Shown: positions 1-6,532 of the stretch, one piece after another | Layout of the letters: every line of letters starts with the position of its first letter | Numbering within the stretch: the stretch's first letter is position 1 | Virus record (IMG/VR): IMGVR_UViG_3300048587_000705 | Coordinates: 1 to 64,000 of that record | Source: a virus | Length of the DNA stretch: 64,000 nucleotides | Direction: 5' to 3' (one strand) | Position numbers and translations under genes: made by a program | Notes under the pieces: model-generated | What the model was told of the DNA's origin: nothing | The model's input: the letters and a program-made list of their open reading frames with translations, nothing else | Database searches by the model: none

Positions 1-2
1 CA

Positions 3-251
3 ATAGGATTTCATTCCGACGAAGAGGTAAAAGCAAACGCAGAACTAATATGCGAAGCCTTTAACGTAGCCAACGAAACAGGGCTATCTCCAAGGCAAAT
101 GCAAGAAAGGATAAAGGAGTTGGAAGAATCTTTGAAAGGACTGTATGATTCAATTGATGATTATTACTCAAGTGTTAAATCATTAAGATTCGTCCATCAG
201 TTGCAAAACTTATATTTCTGCTTAACAGGAAAAGAACTAACCTTAACATAA
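3..251 (+). CDS. C-terminal part of a small phage hypothetical protein (cut by window edge)
   Basis: An open frame runs in from the left edge and stops with TAA at 249-251, giving at least 82 residues. The visible part contains an E-V-K-A-N-A-E-L-I type segment followed by a charged helical stretch (ERIKELEESL). This layout resembles short acidic helical proteins common in Bacteroidota phages, whose function is unknown. It is one of the few plus-strand genes here, so the left edge is a strand-switch zone. The start lies outside the window. Confidence 0.6.
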   Translation: MGFHSDEEVKANAELICEAFNVANETGLSPRQMQERIKELEESLKGLYDSIDDYYSSVKSLRFVHQLQNLYFCLTGKELTLT

Positions 252-274
252 AACGCATTGAAAAAATACGTACT

Positions 275-400
275 ATGAAGAAATTGATATTTTTGGTACT
301 GTTGATTATCCTTTTTTCTTCCTGCGGCGCACAGAAACAGGACAGCGTAAAAGAAGCGGATTGGTATCCCTACGGTTGGGATTGGTTGTTGGTGCAATAG
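275..400 (+). CDS. Small lipoprotein, possibly frameshifted
   Basis: ATG at 275 opens a 41-residue product with a Lys-Lys N-terminus, a hydrophobic stretch (LIFLVLLIILF) and a lipobox ending S-S-C at residue 19, the pattern of a lipoprotein signal peptide. It stops at TAG 398-400. A different frame continues past this stop to a TAA at 466-468 with a natural acidic tail (FTEKYMEEGEVKEI). A one-base slip near 385-392 would therefore extend the protein to about 60 residues. It lies 24 bases after the preceding plus-strand gene. Function unknown; surface-exposed phage lipoproteins can act in superinfection exclusion, but nothing here shows that. Confidence 0.5.
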   Translation: MKKLIFLVLLIILFSSCGAQKQDSVKEADWYPYGWDWLLVQ

Positions 401-480
401 AAAAGACCCCTTTACAGAAAAGTATATGGAAGAAGGAGAAGTAAAAGAAATACAGAGAAACTTATAAAAGAGTTGAATAA

Positions 481-1656
481 ATGATTCTTGCAGAAAGACA
501 TATAATTAAAGAAACCGATAACAGGTTCGCAGAATTAGATAATTTGTGCTATTTATCTAAAAATCTGTATAACGCAGGTTTGTATGCTGTAAGACAATAC
601 TACTTCAATAACAATAAATTTTTAAGTTACGTAAGTAACGTATCAATAATGTCTGCCACAGACAATATTGATTATAGAGCGTTGCCATCTAAAGTATCTC
701 AACAGACTTTAAAATTAGTAGAACAAAATTTTAAATCCTTTTTTGGTAGTTTGAAAGCTAAGATTGGTAAAGTTAAAATACCTAAATATTTGACAAAAGA
801 CGGTAGGCAGGTTGTAGTGTATACTAATCAAGCTGTTTCTAAAAAGTGGTTAACTAAAGGTTTAATTAAACTTTCCAAGTGTGAAACACTAATTAAAACA
901 AATGTCAAAGATGTTAAACAAGTAAGAATAGTGCCCAAGGGAAATCATATTGTAGTTGAAGTTTTGTATGAAGCAGATGAGAAGATTCTGAAAGAAGATA
1001 ATGGAAGATATTGCTCTATTGATTTAGGATTGAATAATTTAGCTACAATAGGAAGTAATGTTATTAAACCTGTTATAGTGAATGGTAAACCCTTAAAATC
1101 AATAAATCAATATTATAATAAAAAATTAGCAAAATTAAAATCAAACTTAAACGGAAATAAAAAAACATCAAAGAGGATTAAGTCCCTAACTTTGAAAAGA
1201 AATAACAAGATTAAAGATTATTTGCACAAAGCAAGTCGGTTAATTATTAATCATTCAATTTTCAACAATATTAACACCTTAGTAATAGGTAAAAATGACG
1301 GGTGGAAAAAAGAAATAAGAATCGGTAAAAGGAATAATCAAAATTTTGTTCAAGTACCTCATACTACGTTCGTACAGATGTTGCAATATAAAGCTAAACT
1401 CGAAGGGATAAATGTGATACTTCAAGAAGAAAGTTATACTTCTAAATGCTCTTTTTTAGATAACGAAGATATTCGCAATCACGTGGAGTATAAAGGAAAA
1501 AGGGTCAAGCGTGGGTTATTCAGAACGAAGTTAAACAGGTTAATCAATGCCGACCTAAATGGGGCGTTGAATATCTTAAGAAAAGCAATCGGGGAATTTC
1601 AGTACTCGATAGAGGTGTGTAGTACGCCATTAGTTTCGACTATAAAACATAATTGA
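481..1656 (+). CDS. tnpB: TnpB-family RNA-guided nuclease, lone copy
   Basis: The 391-residue product starts MILAERHIIK, a start I recognise from a Bacteroidota TnpB branch. TnpB is the RNA-guided DNA nuclease of IS200/IS605 and IS1341 elements. RuvC-like acidic sites are visible: the SIDLGLNN block near residue 180, an IGKN block near 268 where most TnpBs have an Asp/Glu-rich strand, EE in ILQEES near 318, and NADLNGALN near 355. The zinc-finger region keeps only one Cys (TSKCSF) and has the KRVKRGLFRT insertion typical of this branch. No tnpA is adjacent, and I see no clear terminal hairpins on either side. It sits at the strand-switch point between plus- and minus-strand genes. It could be a standalone selfish nuclease or a remnant. 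Confidence 0.85.
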   Translation: MILAERHIIKETDNRFAELDNLCYLSKNLYNAGLYAVRQYYFNNNKFLSYVSNVSIMSATDNIDYRALPSKVSQQTLKLVEQNFKSFFGSLKAKIGKVKIPKYLTKDGRQVVVYTNQAVSKKWLTKGLIKLSKCETLIKTNVKDVKQVRIVPKGNHIVVEVLYEADEKILKEDNGRYCSIDLGLNNLATIGSNVIKPVIVNGKPLKSINQYYNKKLAKLKSNLNGNKKTSKRIKSLTLKRNNKIKDYLHKASRLIINHSIFNNINTLVIGKNDGWKKEIRIGKRNNQNFVQVPHTTFVQMLQYKAKLEGINVILQEESYTSKCSFLDNEDIRNHVEYKGKRVKRGLFRTKLNRLINADLNGALNILRKAIGEFQYSIEVCSTPLVSTIKHN

Positions 1657-1673
1657 CGTTGTTTGACGTTTAA

Positions 1674-1796
1674 TTATGTAACTATCCAACCGTTGTTACC
1701 TTCTTTATAACCGTGTTCGAGAAATTCTTTTAATTCTTTAAAAGTGTAGTGATAGGTTGTTTTACCGTTCTTTTCTGTGTAGTTTTTTGGTTTCAT
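1674..1796 (-). CDS. Small hypothetical protein, 40 residues
   Basis: ATG at 1796 and TAA at 1674-1676 enclose 40 residues with a basic, Tyr-rich N-terminal half (KNYTEKNGKTTYHYTFK) and an acidic helical segment (ELKEFLEHGY). It follows the phosphoesterase gene by 2 bases and converges on tnpB, ending 17 bases from the tnpB stop. The stop could have been supplied by transposon-flanking DNA, in which case this is a truncated gene. Function unknown. Confidence 0.45.
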   Translation of the reverse strand: MKPKNYTEKNGKTTYHYTFKELKEFLEHGYKEGNNGWIVT

Positions 1797-1798
1797 AA

Positions 1799-2452
1799 TT
1801 AGTTTGTGTTTTTGTTATGGTGGCTCTTTTGTTGGAATGTCCTTCCTTTCATGTACCGTTCTATATCTTCCTGAGAAAATGGCCTATATTCCCCAAGTAT
1901 CTTTTTGGCGTTATCTATACCCACATCCATCCTTCTACCCTCGCCTTGGAAGCTACCATGGCAATGCCCGAAAAGTAGTATCCTGTTATGGTGCCCTTTA
2001 TTCCATATCTCCAATGGGAAATGGAAAAGGTTATAGGTCTGTTTTCCGTATTTACTCGATGATACGACAAGTTCAAGATAGCTATGTACCGATTCAAACA
2101 GCTCTTGGTGCTCTTTCTTGTTGGCTATATGCGAGTCATGGTTGCCTAATATGTAAATGATATTTTTACAGAGTACCCTTTCCCTGAACTTTTTTATATT
2201 CTCCTCCCCGCCAAAAGTAAAATCGCCCAAAAAAACTAACCAGTCATCCTGATCGACAGTGCTGTTTATACCTTTTAGTATACACTCGTTCATTTCCTCG
2301 ACGGTAGCAAAATCCCGGGTAGAGTCATGTCCTCCATGTTCTTTTAGGTCCCAAGTAGTCGTACCTCTACATATATTTTTGTGGTAACCGTGGAAATCAG
2401 AGCTAAAAAATACTTTTTGTTTTCCACTAAGAATTAATTTCCTGTATATCAT
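1799..2452 (-). CDS. Calcineurin-like metallophosphoesterase
   Basis: The 217-residue protein has the ordered metal-binding motifs of the calcineurin phosphoesterase fold: SSDFHGYH (D-x-H) near residue 17, LGDFTFGG (GD) near 75, GNHDSH near 103 and GHCHGS near 162. Such enzymes use two divalent metals to hydrolyse phosphomono- or diesters. Its start overlaps the end of the kinase-like gene by 26 bases, so the two are translationally linked. In bacterial Pnkp a kinase and this type of phosphatase are fused and heal RNA ends; a comparable joint role is inferred here, not shown. Overall class is certain, substrate unknown. Confidence 0.9.
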   Translation of the reverse strand: MIYRKLILSGKQKVFFSSDFHGYHKNICRGTTTWDLKEHGGHDSTRDFATVEEMNECILKGINSTVDQDDWLVFLGDFTFGGEENIKKFRERVLCKNIIYILGNHDSHIANKKEHQELFESVHSYLELVVSSSKYGKQTYNLFHFPLEIWNKGHHNRILLFGHCHGSFQGEGRRMDVGIDNAKKILGEYRPFSQEDIERYMKGRTFQQKSHHNKNTN

Positions 2453-2929
2453 AATTAAATTTTAATCTGTTTTTGTTTAAAAATTCCCTTAAATCAATAT
2501 AAGAGTTATATTGTTTGATGATAATGTCCTCGTCGACTTTCCTGTTACGAGAGTTGTTCCGTATAAGTGCCTCTTTTAACGTGATGTTGAAGAAGATAAT
2601 CTCCTTGTCCGCTGGATAGTCGTTGAATCTGTTCAGATATTTTACTTTTAAGTGAGTGGCGTCGACTATAACATCCTTACCCTCTGCCAAAAACTTATAT
2701 ATATAAGGGATTCCTCTACATCGGACACTCGTTCCTCAAGTCTATTAAAGTCACTTCTAAAATAATATTCTTTAATATTCTGTTCTGTATATCCATACAA
2801 AAGTTCCCTTATTTTATCCCGGTTGACGCATATGTACCTGTCTGGATTATGTTGTACGGTGGTGGAAGCGAATGTTGATTTTCCACTGTTGGATATCCCG
2901 CACAATAATATTAATTTACCTTTAATCAT
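2427..2929 (-). pseudogene. Polynucleotide-kinase-like P-loop kinase, split by a frameshift
   Basis: Two overlapping frames together encode one AAA-type kinase of about 167 residues. The first (2666-2929) holds the P-loop GISNSGKST near residue 11 and the VNRDKIR segment. The second (2427-2690) holds VDATHLK and a helical C-terminus with an arginine lid (RNNSRNRK). They join at a run of alternating T and A (2695-2704); removing two bases there gives a continuous reading SLIYKFLAEGKDV. The family phosphorylates 5'-OH ends of nucleic acids or related substrates. The break may be a disabling mutation, a slippery phase-variable tract or a sequence error. It sits between a truncated nucleotidyltransferase and a phosphoesterase. 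Confidence 0.8.
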
Positions 2930-3563
2930 ATTTAAACTCTTTTATATTGTTCGTATCCACCACTATCTGAATAAGTTCCTGACCTTCTCTGAAATGTGGG
3001 TACATATCTATCTCACCTTTGTTTAACATATCGTTTAATCTACCCCTAAGATTATTTTGTTTTTTGTTCAGTGTCTCGGTTGATGGTAGGTAACAACCTG
3101 CGTAATTTTTATATAAAAGTTGTATTCCCCCTACCGTTGGTAGCTCTTTTTCCATAAGTTTTTCTGCCATATACATACTTCTCAGAGCGTGGAATTTCTT
3201 TTTATCGTTGTTACCATGTAATTTAAGGTCGCGCCGGGCAACCCCAAGATAACCTTTGATAACCTTGTACCCACTGCACAAAAACAAAGGCTCTTCAAAT
3301 CCCCCGCTTAAAAGTACCACATCTGCCACCATATTACCATCGCCGCTAAAAAGGTTGTAGTAAAACTGTCTCTCGGTCATAAGAACATATTGGGTATTGT
3401 TTTTATTATCATCAAACTGATATGAATGGATATTTGGTAAATAAATGGCTTTTGTATCAAAATAACTGTACAAATCGTTGCTCAATACGATTATATAATC
3501 AGAATCACTGTTTTGGTCCGCTATACCATGTAGTTGGGGATCTGAAATAATTATCCGAAGAAC
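2922..3563 (-). pseudogene. Nucleotidyltransferase with lost N-terminus
   Basis: An open frame from 3563 to 2922 has no ATG near its beginning; the first plausible initiator is TTG at 3485 (187 residues). Upstream codons read QLHGIADQNSDSDYIIVLS, matching the start of the Pol-beta-type nucleotidyltransferase family in which G-S-x-x-Y-G is followed by S-D-x-D. Here the G-S is replaced by S-D-P and the second metal Asp appears as Tyr, so the catalytic start is damaged. The rest (ARRDLKLHG, KKKFHALRSMYMAE) fits the helical part of this family. A decayed GIY-YIG endonuclease overlaps its 5' end, suggesting that a homing event and deletion removed the original start. Confidence 0.6.
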
Positions 3564-3631
3564 CTAAACCTATATAAAATACCTCGTTGTCTGAAAGTTT
3601 TGTGTGTCTATAAATATAATAATTTTTTCCC
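3505..3631 (-). pseudogene. GIY-YIG homing endonuclease remnant
   Basis: Starting at ATG 3631 the frame reads MGKNYYIYRH and soon stops. The neighbouring frame continues with TKLSDNEVFYIGLGSSDNYF and ends at TGA 3505-3507. Together these match the first 35 or so residues of a GIY-YIG endonuclease (Y-Y-I-Y then F-Y-I-G-x-G). The domain is frameshifted after residue 10 and lacks everything after the first two motifs, including the catalytic Arg and Glu region. It overlaps the damaged start of the nucleotidyltransferase downstream. Confidence 0.65.
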
Positions 3632-3641
3632 ATAAATTGTT

Positions 3642-3692
3642 AAATAAAAACCCTCGCCAAAGAAGTTATAGTTTTTAAGACAAGGGGTGATA
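3642..3692 (-). terminator. Leader hairpin with U tract (possible terminator)
   Basis: On the minus strand CCCUUGUC can pair with GGCGAGGG (eight pairs including G-U) across a loop of about 20 bases, followed by UUUUUAUUU. It lies between the predicted promoter at 3730-3760 and the GIY-YIG remnant, so it would terminate or attenuate that transcript. The long loop makes it weaker than a typical intrinsic terminator. Confidence 0.4.
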
Positions 3693-3729
3693 ATTTCTTT
3701 AAAGATTTGTGTAACTGCAACTCACAAAA

Positions 3730-3760
3730 CAAGACTAAAAATTTAATTTGAGCTTGGCAA
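3730..3760 (-). promoter_or_regulatory. Predicted Bacteroidota-type promoter
   Basis: Minus strand reads TTG, 20 bases, then TAGTCTTG, one mismatch from the TAnnTTTG -7 box. The TTG lies within ATTGACAAATTTGCC, which also occurs just after the stop of the 5852-6532 gene and contains the -33 box there too. Confidence 0.5.
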
Positions 3761-3772
3761 ATTTGTCAATTT
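3756..3772 (-). repeat. 17-base repeat after stop codon, copy 1
   Basis: Plus strand GGCAAATTTGTCAATTT, identical to 5837-5853. Both copies lie directly after a minus-strand stop codon and include the -33 region of a predicted promoter. Confidence 0.6.
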
Positions 3773-5026
3773 CTATACAGCATAATAAAACACATTAGGA
3801 ATACCTTCCCCATTATCCTCAGTAATGACAAATCCACTCTGAGAGGTGTAACCCAAAGCCTCACTATAAAAATTTCCTGTAAAAAAACTTGGGCAGTTCA
3901 TTCTACGGTGGTCAACGGCATCGTCACGTACAGTCTGGAATTTTTCACGTTGTGATATGGACAGTTTTTCTATAATGGAGTGTAAATGTCCCTCACAAAT
4001 GAGATTAAAAGCGCCTTGTTCACCATAGTCCCAACATAATTGCTTTGTACTTCTTTTCGATATTACATGGTGCCCGTGGGTGAGTATGTGGCAAATACCG
4101 TCAACCTTGTGCTTTATTACAAGAGGATTGAATTCTACACTATATCCCATAAGTTCGAGGCCCCAACCAACAAGATTGGCCGCATCCCCCTGAACATCTT
4201 CTTTATTGTCAGAGGTTACCCTATCATGGTTCCCGGCTACTAACTTAATATCCCCAAGATTGTTTATCTTTTGCAGAAAATCTTTGTGTAATATTTTACA
4301 TGATAATTTTACCGCTTCCGCACCCACCATTGCCTTATCTAAACCTTTCCAAGAATTTTTATGGTTGGTTCCCGTGAAAGTCTCCAGAATATCACCAAGT
4401 ATGTGGATATGGACAAGTCGGTAATTTCTTTTATTTATCTCTTCCGCTGCCTTGTTTAACTTTTGGGCAAGAATGTTTATAGAAAACTCTTTAGTTCTTA
4501 TTAAGCCTTCTACATAGCTTCCTAAATGAAAATCTGCCACCTTGACTACTCCTGTTCCCGAACCCTCTTTGACTAAGGGTGAATATTTTATAACAGACAA
4601 CTCTTTTTCTATAAGAGATTTGAATTCTTCTTCTGTTACTTGTGATTCAACAACTGTTTCATAGAACGCAATGTTGAAATAAGGCACCCCAGTATGGCTG
4701 ACAAGTTTGTAACTTCTTATCTTATCTTGGTCAAGTCCATAATGTTCGCAATATTGTTCAATGGACATCAGTTTTCCATCAGGACCTATGGCGCTAAAAT
4801 GTGGTTGTTTATTTTTATCGTTTCCGTACTGATTGGTATCGGTTTCCGTACCATTATCCAAATCATTGTCAACGTTATTTGACAGTTTGTTCAGCTTGTT
4901 GCTAAAGGTCCTTCTAAGACTGTCTGAGTATTCTGTGCCCGTTTCTTGGCAATACTTCTTTGTTGCCTTTGTAATGTTGTCCTCCTGTTCGTAGAGTTCC
5001 TGTAATCTATCTAAGTTTATTTCCAT
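3773..5026 (-). CDS. Metallophosphoesterase with N-terminal extension
   Basis: The 417-residue protein has a C-terminal calcineurin-type phosphoesterase domain. Its motifs in order are VADFHLGSY (D-x-H) near residue 165, HILGDILETF near 210, LVAGNHDR near 266 and THGHH then CEGHLHSI near 317-345. The first 150 residues form a separate region with a Gln/Asn-rich charged linker (about residues 45-75) and an AIGPDGKLMS segment. This N-terminal half resembles helix-turn-helix-like starts of phage phosphoesterases, where a DNA-binding role would fit. The domain class also includes the SbcD/Mre11 nucleases, so nuclease activity on DNA is possible. It is directly followed upstream by the 133-residue gene with no gap, suggesting one transcript. 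TAG is used as its stop. Confidence 0.85.
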   Translation of the reverse strand: MEINLDRLQELYEQEDNITKATKKYCQETGTEYSDSLRRTFSNKLNKLSNNVDNDLDNGTETDTNQYGNDKNKQPHFSAIGPDGKLMSIEQYCEHYGLDQDKIRSYKLVSHTGVPYFNIAFYETVVESQVTEEEFKSLIEKELSVIKYSPLVKEGSGTGVVKVADFHLGSYVEGLIRTKEFSINILAQKLNKAAEEINKRNYRLVHIHILGDILETFTGTNHKNSWKGLDKAMVGAEAVKLSCKILHKDFLQKINNLGDIKLVAGNHDRVTSDNKEDVQGDAANLVGWGLELMGYSVEFNPLVIKHKVDGICHILTHGHHVISKRSTKQLCWDYGEQGAFNLICEGHLHSIIEKLSISQREKFQTVRDDAVDHRRMNCPSFFTGNFYSEALGYTSQSGFVITEDNGEGIPNVFYYAV

Positions 5027-5428
5027 TTATTGGGGTTTGGTTACTGTTTTTTCTGTTTTTGGTGCCGAGAACCCTTCCAATTTTTCCAGAAGTTCCTGTT
5101 CGTTTTTAAAAAGTTCTTCTTTGAGTTTCTGTCTCTCCGCGGAGATTTTATTTCTCACCATCTTTTTTAATCCCTCCACATATTCCAAGGTGAATTCCTT
5201 TTGGTACAAAAAGGCGTGGTTGGATATGGTGACGTTGCGGTGCTCTATTGATATGTACACCTTGTTCTTTTTGTCGAGTATCAGGTAGTCGTCCTCTGAT
5301 GTCCTTGGCGCGACTATGGCGTCCACATGGTCCACCGAACCATATTGGTCCATATATCCCTCTACTATACTTTTTACCTGTCTTTCCCTTTGCGAGGGTT
5401 CTTTTTTTATTGAAAATCTTTTGAACAT
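5027..5428 (-). CDS. Hypothetical protein with C-terminal coiled coil
   Basis: 133 residues with a basic N-terminus (FKRFSIKKEPSQRER), a central beta-rich part (DDYLILDKKNKVYISIEHRN) and a Lys/Glu-rich helix from about residue 85 to 118 that should form a coiled coil. It ends exactly where the phosphoesterase gene begins (stop and ATG adjoin), so they are probably co-translated. An A-rich leader (AAAACTAAAAA) precedes the ATG in place of a Shine-Dalgarno sequence. I do not recognise a function. Confidence 0.7.
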   Translation of the reverse strand: MFKRFSIKKEPSQRERQVKSIVEGYMDQYGSVDHVDAIVAPRTSEDDYLILDKKNKVYISIEHRNVTISNHAFLYQKEFTLEYVEGLKKMVRNKISAERQKLKEELFKNEQELLEKLEGFSAPKTEKTVTKPQ

Positions 5429-5477
5429 TTTTTAGTTTTATGTGTCAATAACCCGTTGACGTGTCGGTTTTTATCGT

Positions 5478-5573
5478 TCAATTGTCATTTTTGGTTGCTA
5501 TAAAAGCATAAATTATCGCGGCGAGGATTATAGTGGAAAAACCCGCCACAAGAAAAATATCTATCCAAGTCAT
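5478..5573 (-). CDS. Tiny single-span membrane protein, 31 residues
   Basis: ATG at 5573 overlaps the stop of the upstream gene in an ATGA junction, which supports real translation. The product MTWIDIFLVAGF... has one strongly hydrophobic segment of about 22 residues and a short polar tail (TKNDN). Two adjacent tiny membrane proteins could be a holin-like or envelope-active pair, but there is no direct evidence. Confidence 0.55.
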   Translation of the reverse strand: MTWIDIFLVAGFSTIILAAIIYAFIATKNDN

Positions 5574-5797
5574 TCCTTAGGTCTCCTTTTTGGCATTATC
5601 TGGAATATCCCGGCAAGCAAAAAGCTCAGTGTGGCCAGAAACACCAAAACAATAGTTGGAAACCATATGGGAACGAATACCCACACCCACAGACAGTCTA
5701 TGACGCCCGTAATCTTAAAAATGACAAGTGTGCAGAATACAAGCCCCATAACAAGGAGCTCAATGTTTTTTTCTTTTAATAACCTTTTCATGTTCAT
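5570..5797 (-). CDS. Small membrane protein, two predicted spans
   Basis: 75 residues with a basic N-terminus (MNMKRLLKEK) and two hydrophobic stretches (about residues 13-33 and 36-65), ending in a basic tail (MPKRRPKE). It is the first gene after the promoter at 5811-5841 and is coupled to the 31-residue membrane protein by an ATGA overlap. No family recognised; a role in the host envelope is inferred only from topology. Confidence 0.65.
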   Translation of the reverse strand: MNMKRLLKEKNIELLVMGLVFCTLVIFKITGVIDCLWVWVFVPIWFPTIVLVFLATLSFLLAGIFQIMPKRRPKE

Positions 5798-5810
5798 TTA
5801 GATTTGGGGG

Positions 5811-5841
5811 CAAAGGTACGTTTTTTTGCGTACTCGGGCAA
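5811..5841 (-). promoter_or_regulatory. Predicted Bacteroidota-type promoter
   Basis: Minus strand reads TTG, exactly 20 bases, TACCTTTG, matching the TTG-N20-TAnnTTTG pattern. It starts about 14 bases before the ATG at 5797, so the transcript would have almost no leader. Confidence 0.65.
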
Positions 5842-5853
5842 ATTTGTCAATTT
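5837..5853 (-). repeat. 17-base repeat at stop codon, copy 2
   Basis: Identical to 3756-3772. It overlaps the stop of the 226-residue gene and supplies the -33 box of the promoter at 5811-5841. Confidence 0.6.
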
Positions 5854-6532
5854 ACCGTAGAAAGTGGGGGATAAAATCTCCTTGGCAACATCCTACGACA
5901 GGAAGTAATAAATCCCCTTTTTGATCTGGTGAGCCTAATTTTGTCAATTTTTGGTGCCACATTTTGTCCGTTGCTTTTGATGGTTCTACCAGTACATGGT
6001 ACCCGCCCCTTGTCTTGATAATATCGAAACATTCTTTGTTGCCAGTGGATTCAAAAGCTATATCCTTTATATGTCGGTCGTAGTGGGGGTTTGGTATATC
6101 AAAATCAAAATCCACCCTAAAAGTCCTGCTTTTGCTAACCTGAATAGCGTTCAACGATACGGAGTGCGGATTTTGGTACCTATCTTTCCCTATATTGTCT
6201 GCAATCATCTTTAATGTAGCGATTGAAGCTTTTTTAAAGCACCTTGGGTTTGGGTTTATGTATAGGGCAATACTCTCCTCTGGAACCTCTGTGCCGTCTA
6301 TTTCATAACTCCCCAAAGGAACCTCCAATTTTTGTATTTTCTTGAACAACCTATCCTTTGTGGACGTACCCCTTTTGAGCTGCGCCTTGTCCGATTTCAA
6401 TATATTTGTCGAATCATACTTCGAGCGCGCAAAAAGTGAATAGTAAAATTGCTCCGAATCTTTAAGGTTGGGAAGCCAATCTATAAACTCCAATAACTTT
6501 TCTTTGTCCCGTATTATTTTATAAGTACTCAT
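5852..6532 (-). CDS. Hypothetical protein with primase-like motif pattern
   Basis: 226 residues. The segment FRVDFDFDIPNPHYD (about 140-154) followed by KTRGGYHVLVEP (about 178-189) has the spacing of the D-x-D and s-x-H motifs of archaeo-eukaryotic-type primases and related nucleotidyl transferases. I do not see the rest of a complete primase domain, and a true prim-pol gene exists at 11149-12117. Its start overlaps the end of the nucleotidyltransferase by 14 bases, so the two are probably translated together, suggesting a joint nucleic-acid end-modifying role. Primase fold is a guess; gene reality is firm. Confidence 0.6.
   Translation of the reverse strand: MSTYKIIRDKEKLLEFIDWLPNLKDSEQFYYSLFARSKYDSTNILKSDKAQLKRGTSTKDRLFKKIQKLEVPLGSYEIDGTEVPEESIALYINPNPRCFKKASIATLKMIADNIGKDRYQNPHSVSLNAIQVSKSRTFRVDFDFDIPNPHYDRHIKDIAFESTGNKECFDIIKTRGGYHVLVEPSKATDKMWHQKLTKLGSPDQKGDLLLPVVGCCQGDFIPHFLR

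Noticed and set aside
1640-1800. Right-end hairpin for the first tnpB
   Set aside because: No convincing inverted repeat like those of the other two elements is present; the repeated TTGACGT words are too short to call an end.
3505-3631. A functional GIY-YIG endonuclease gene
   Set aside because: The reading frame breaks after residue 10 and the domain is missing beyond its first two motifs.
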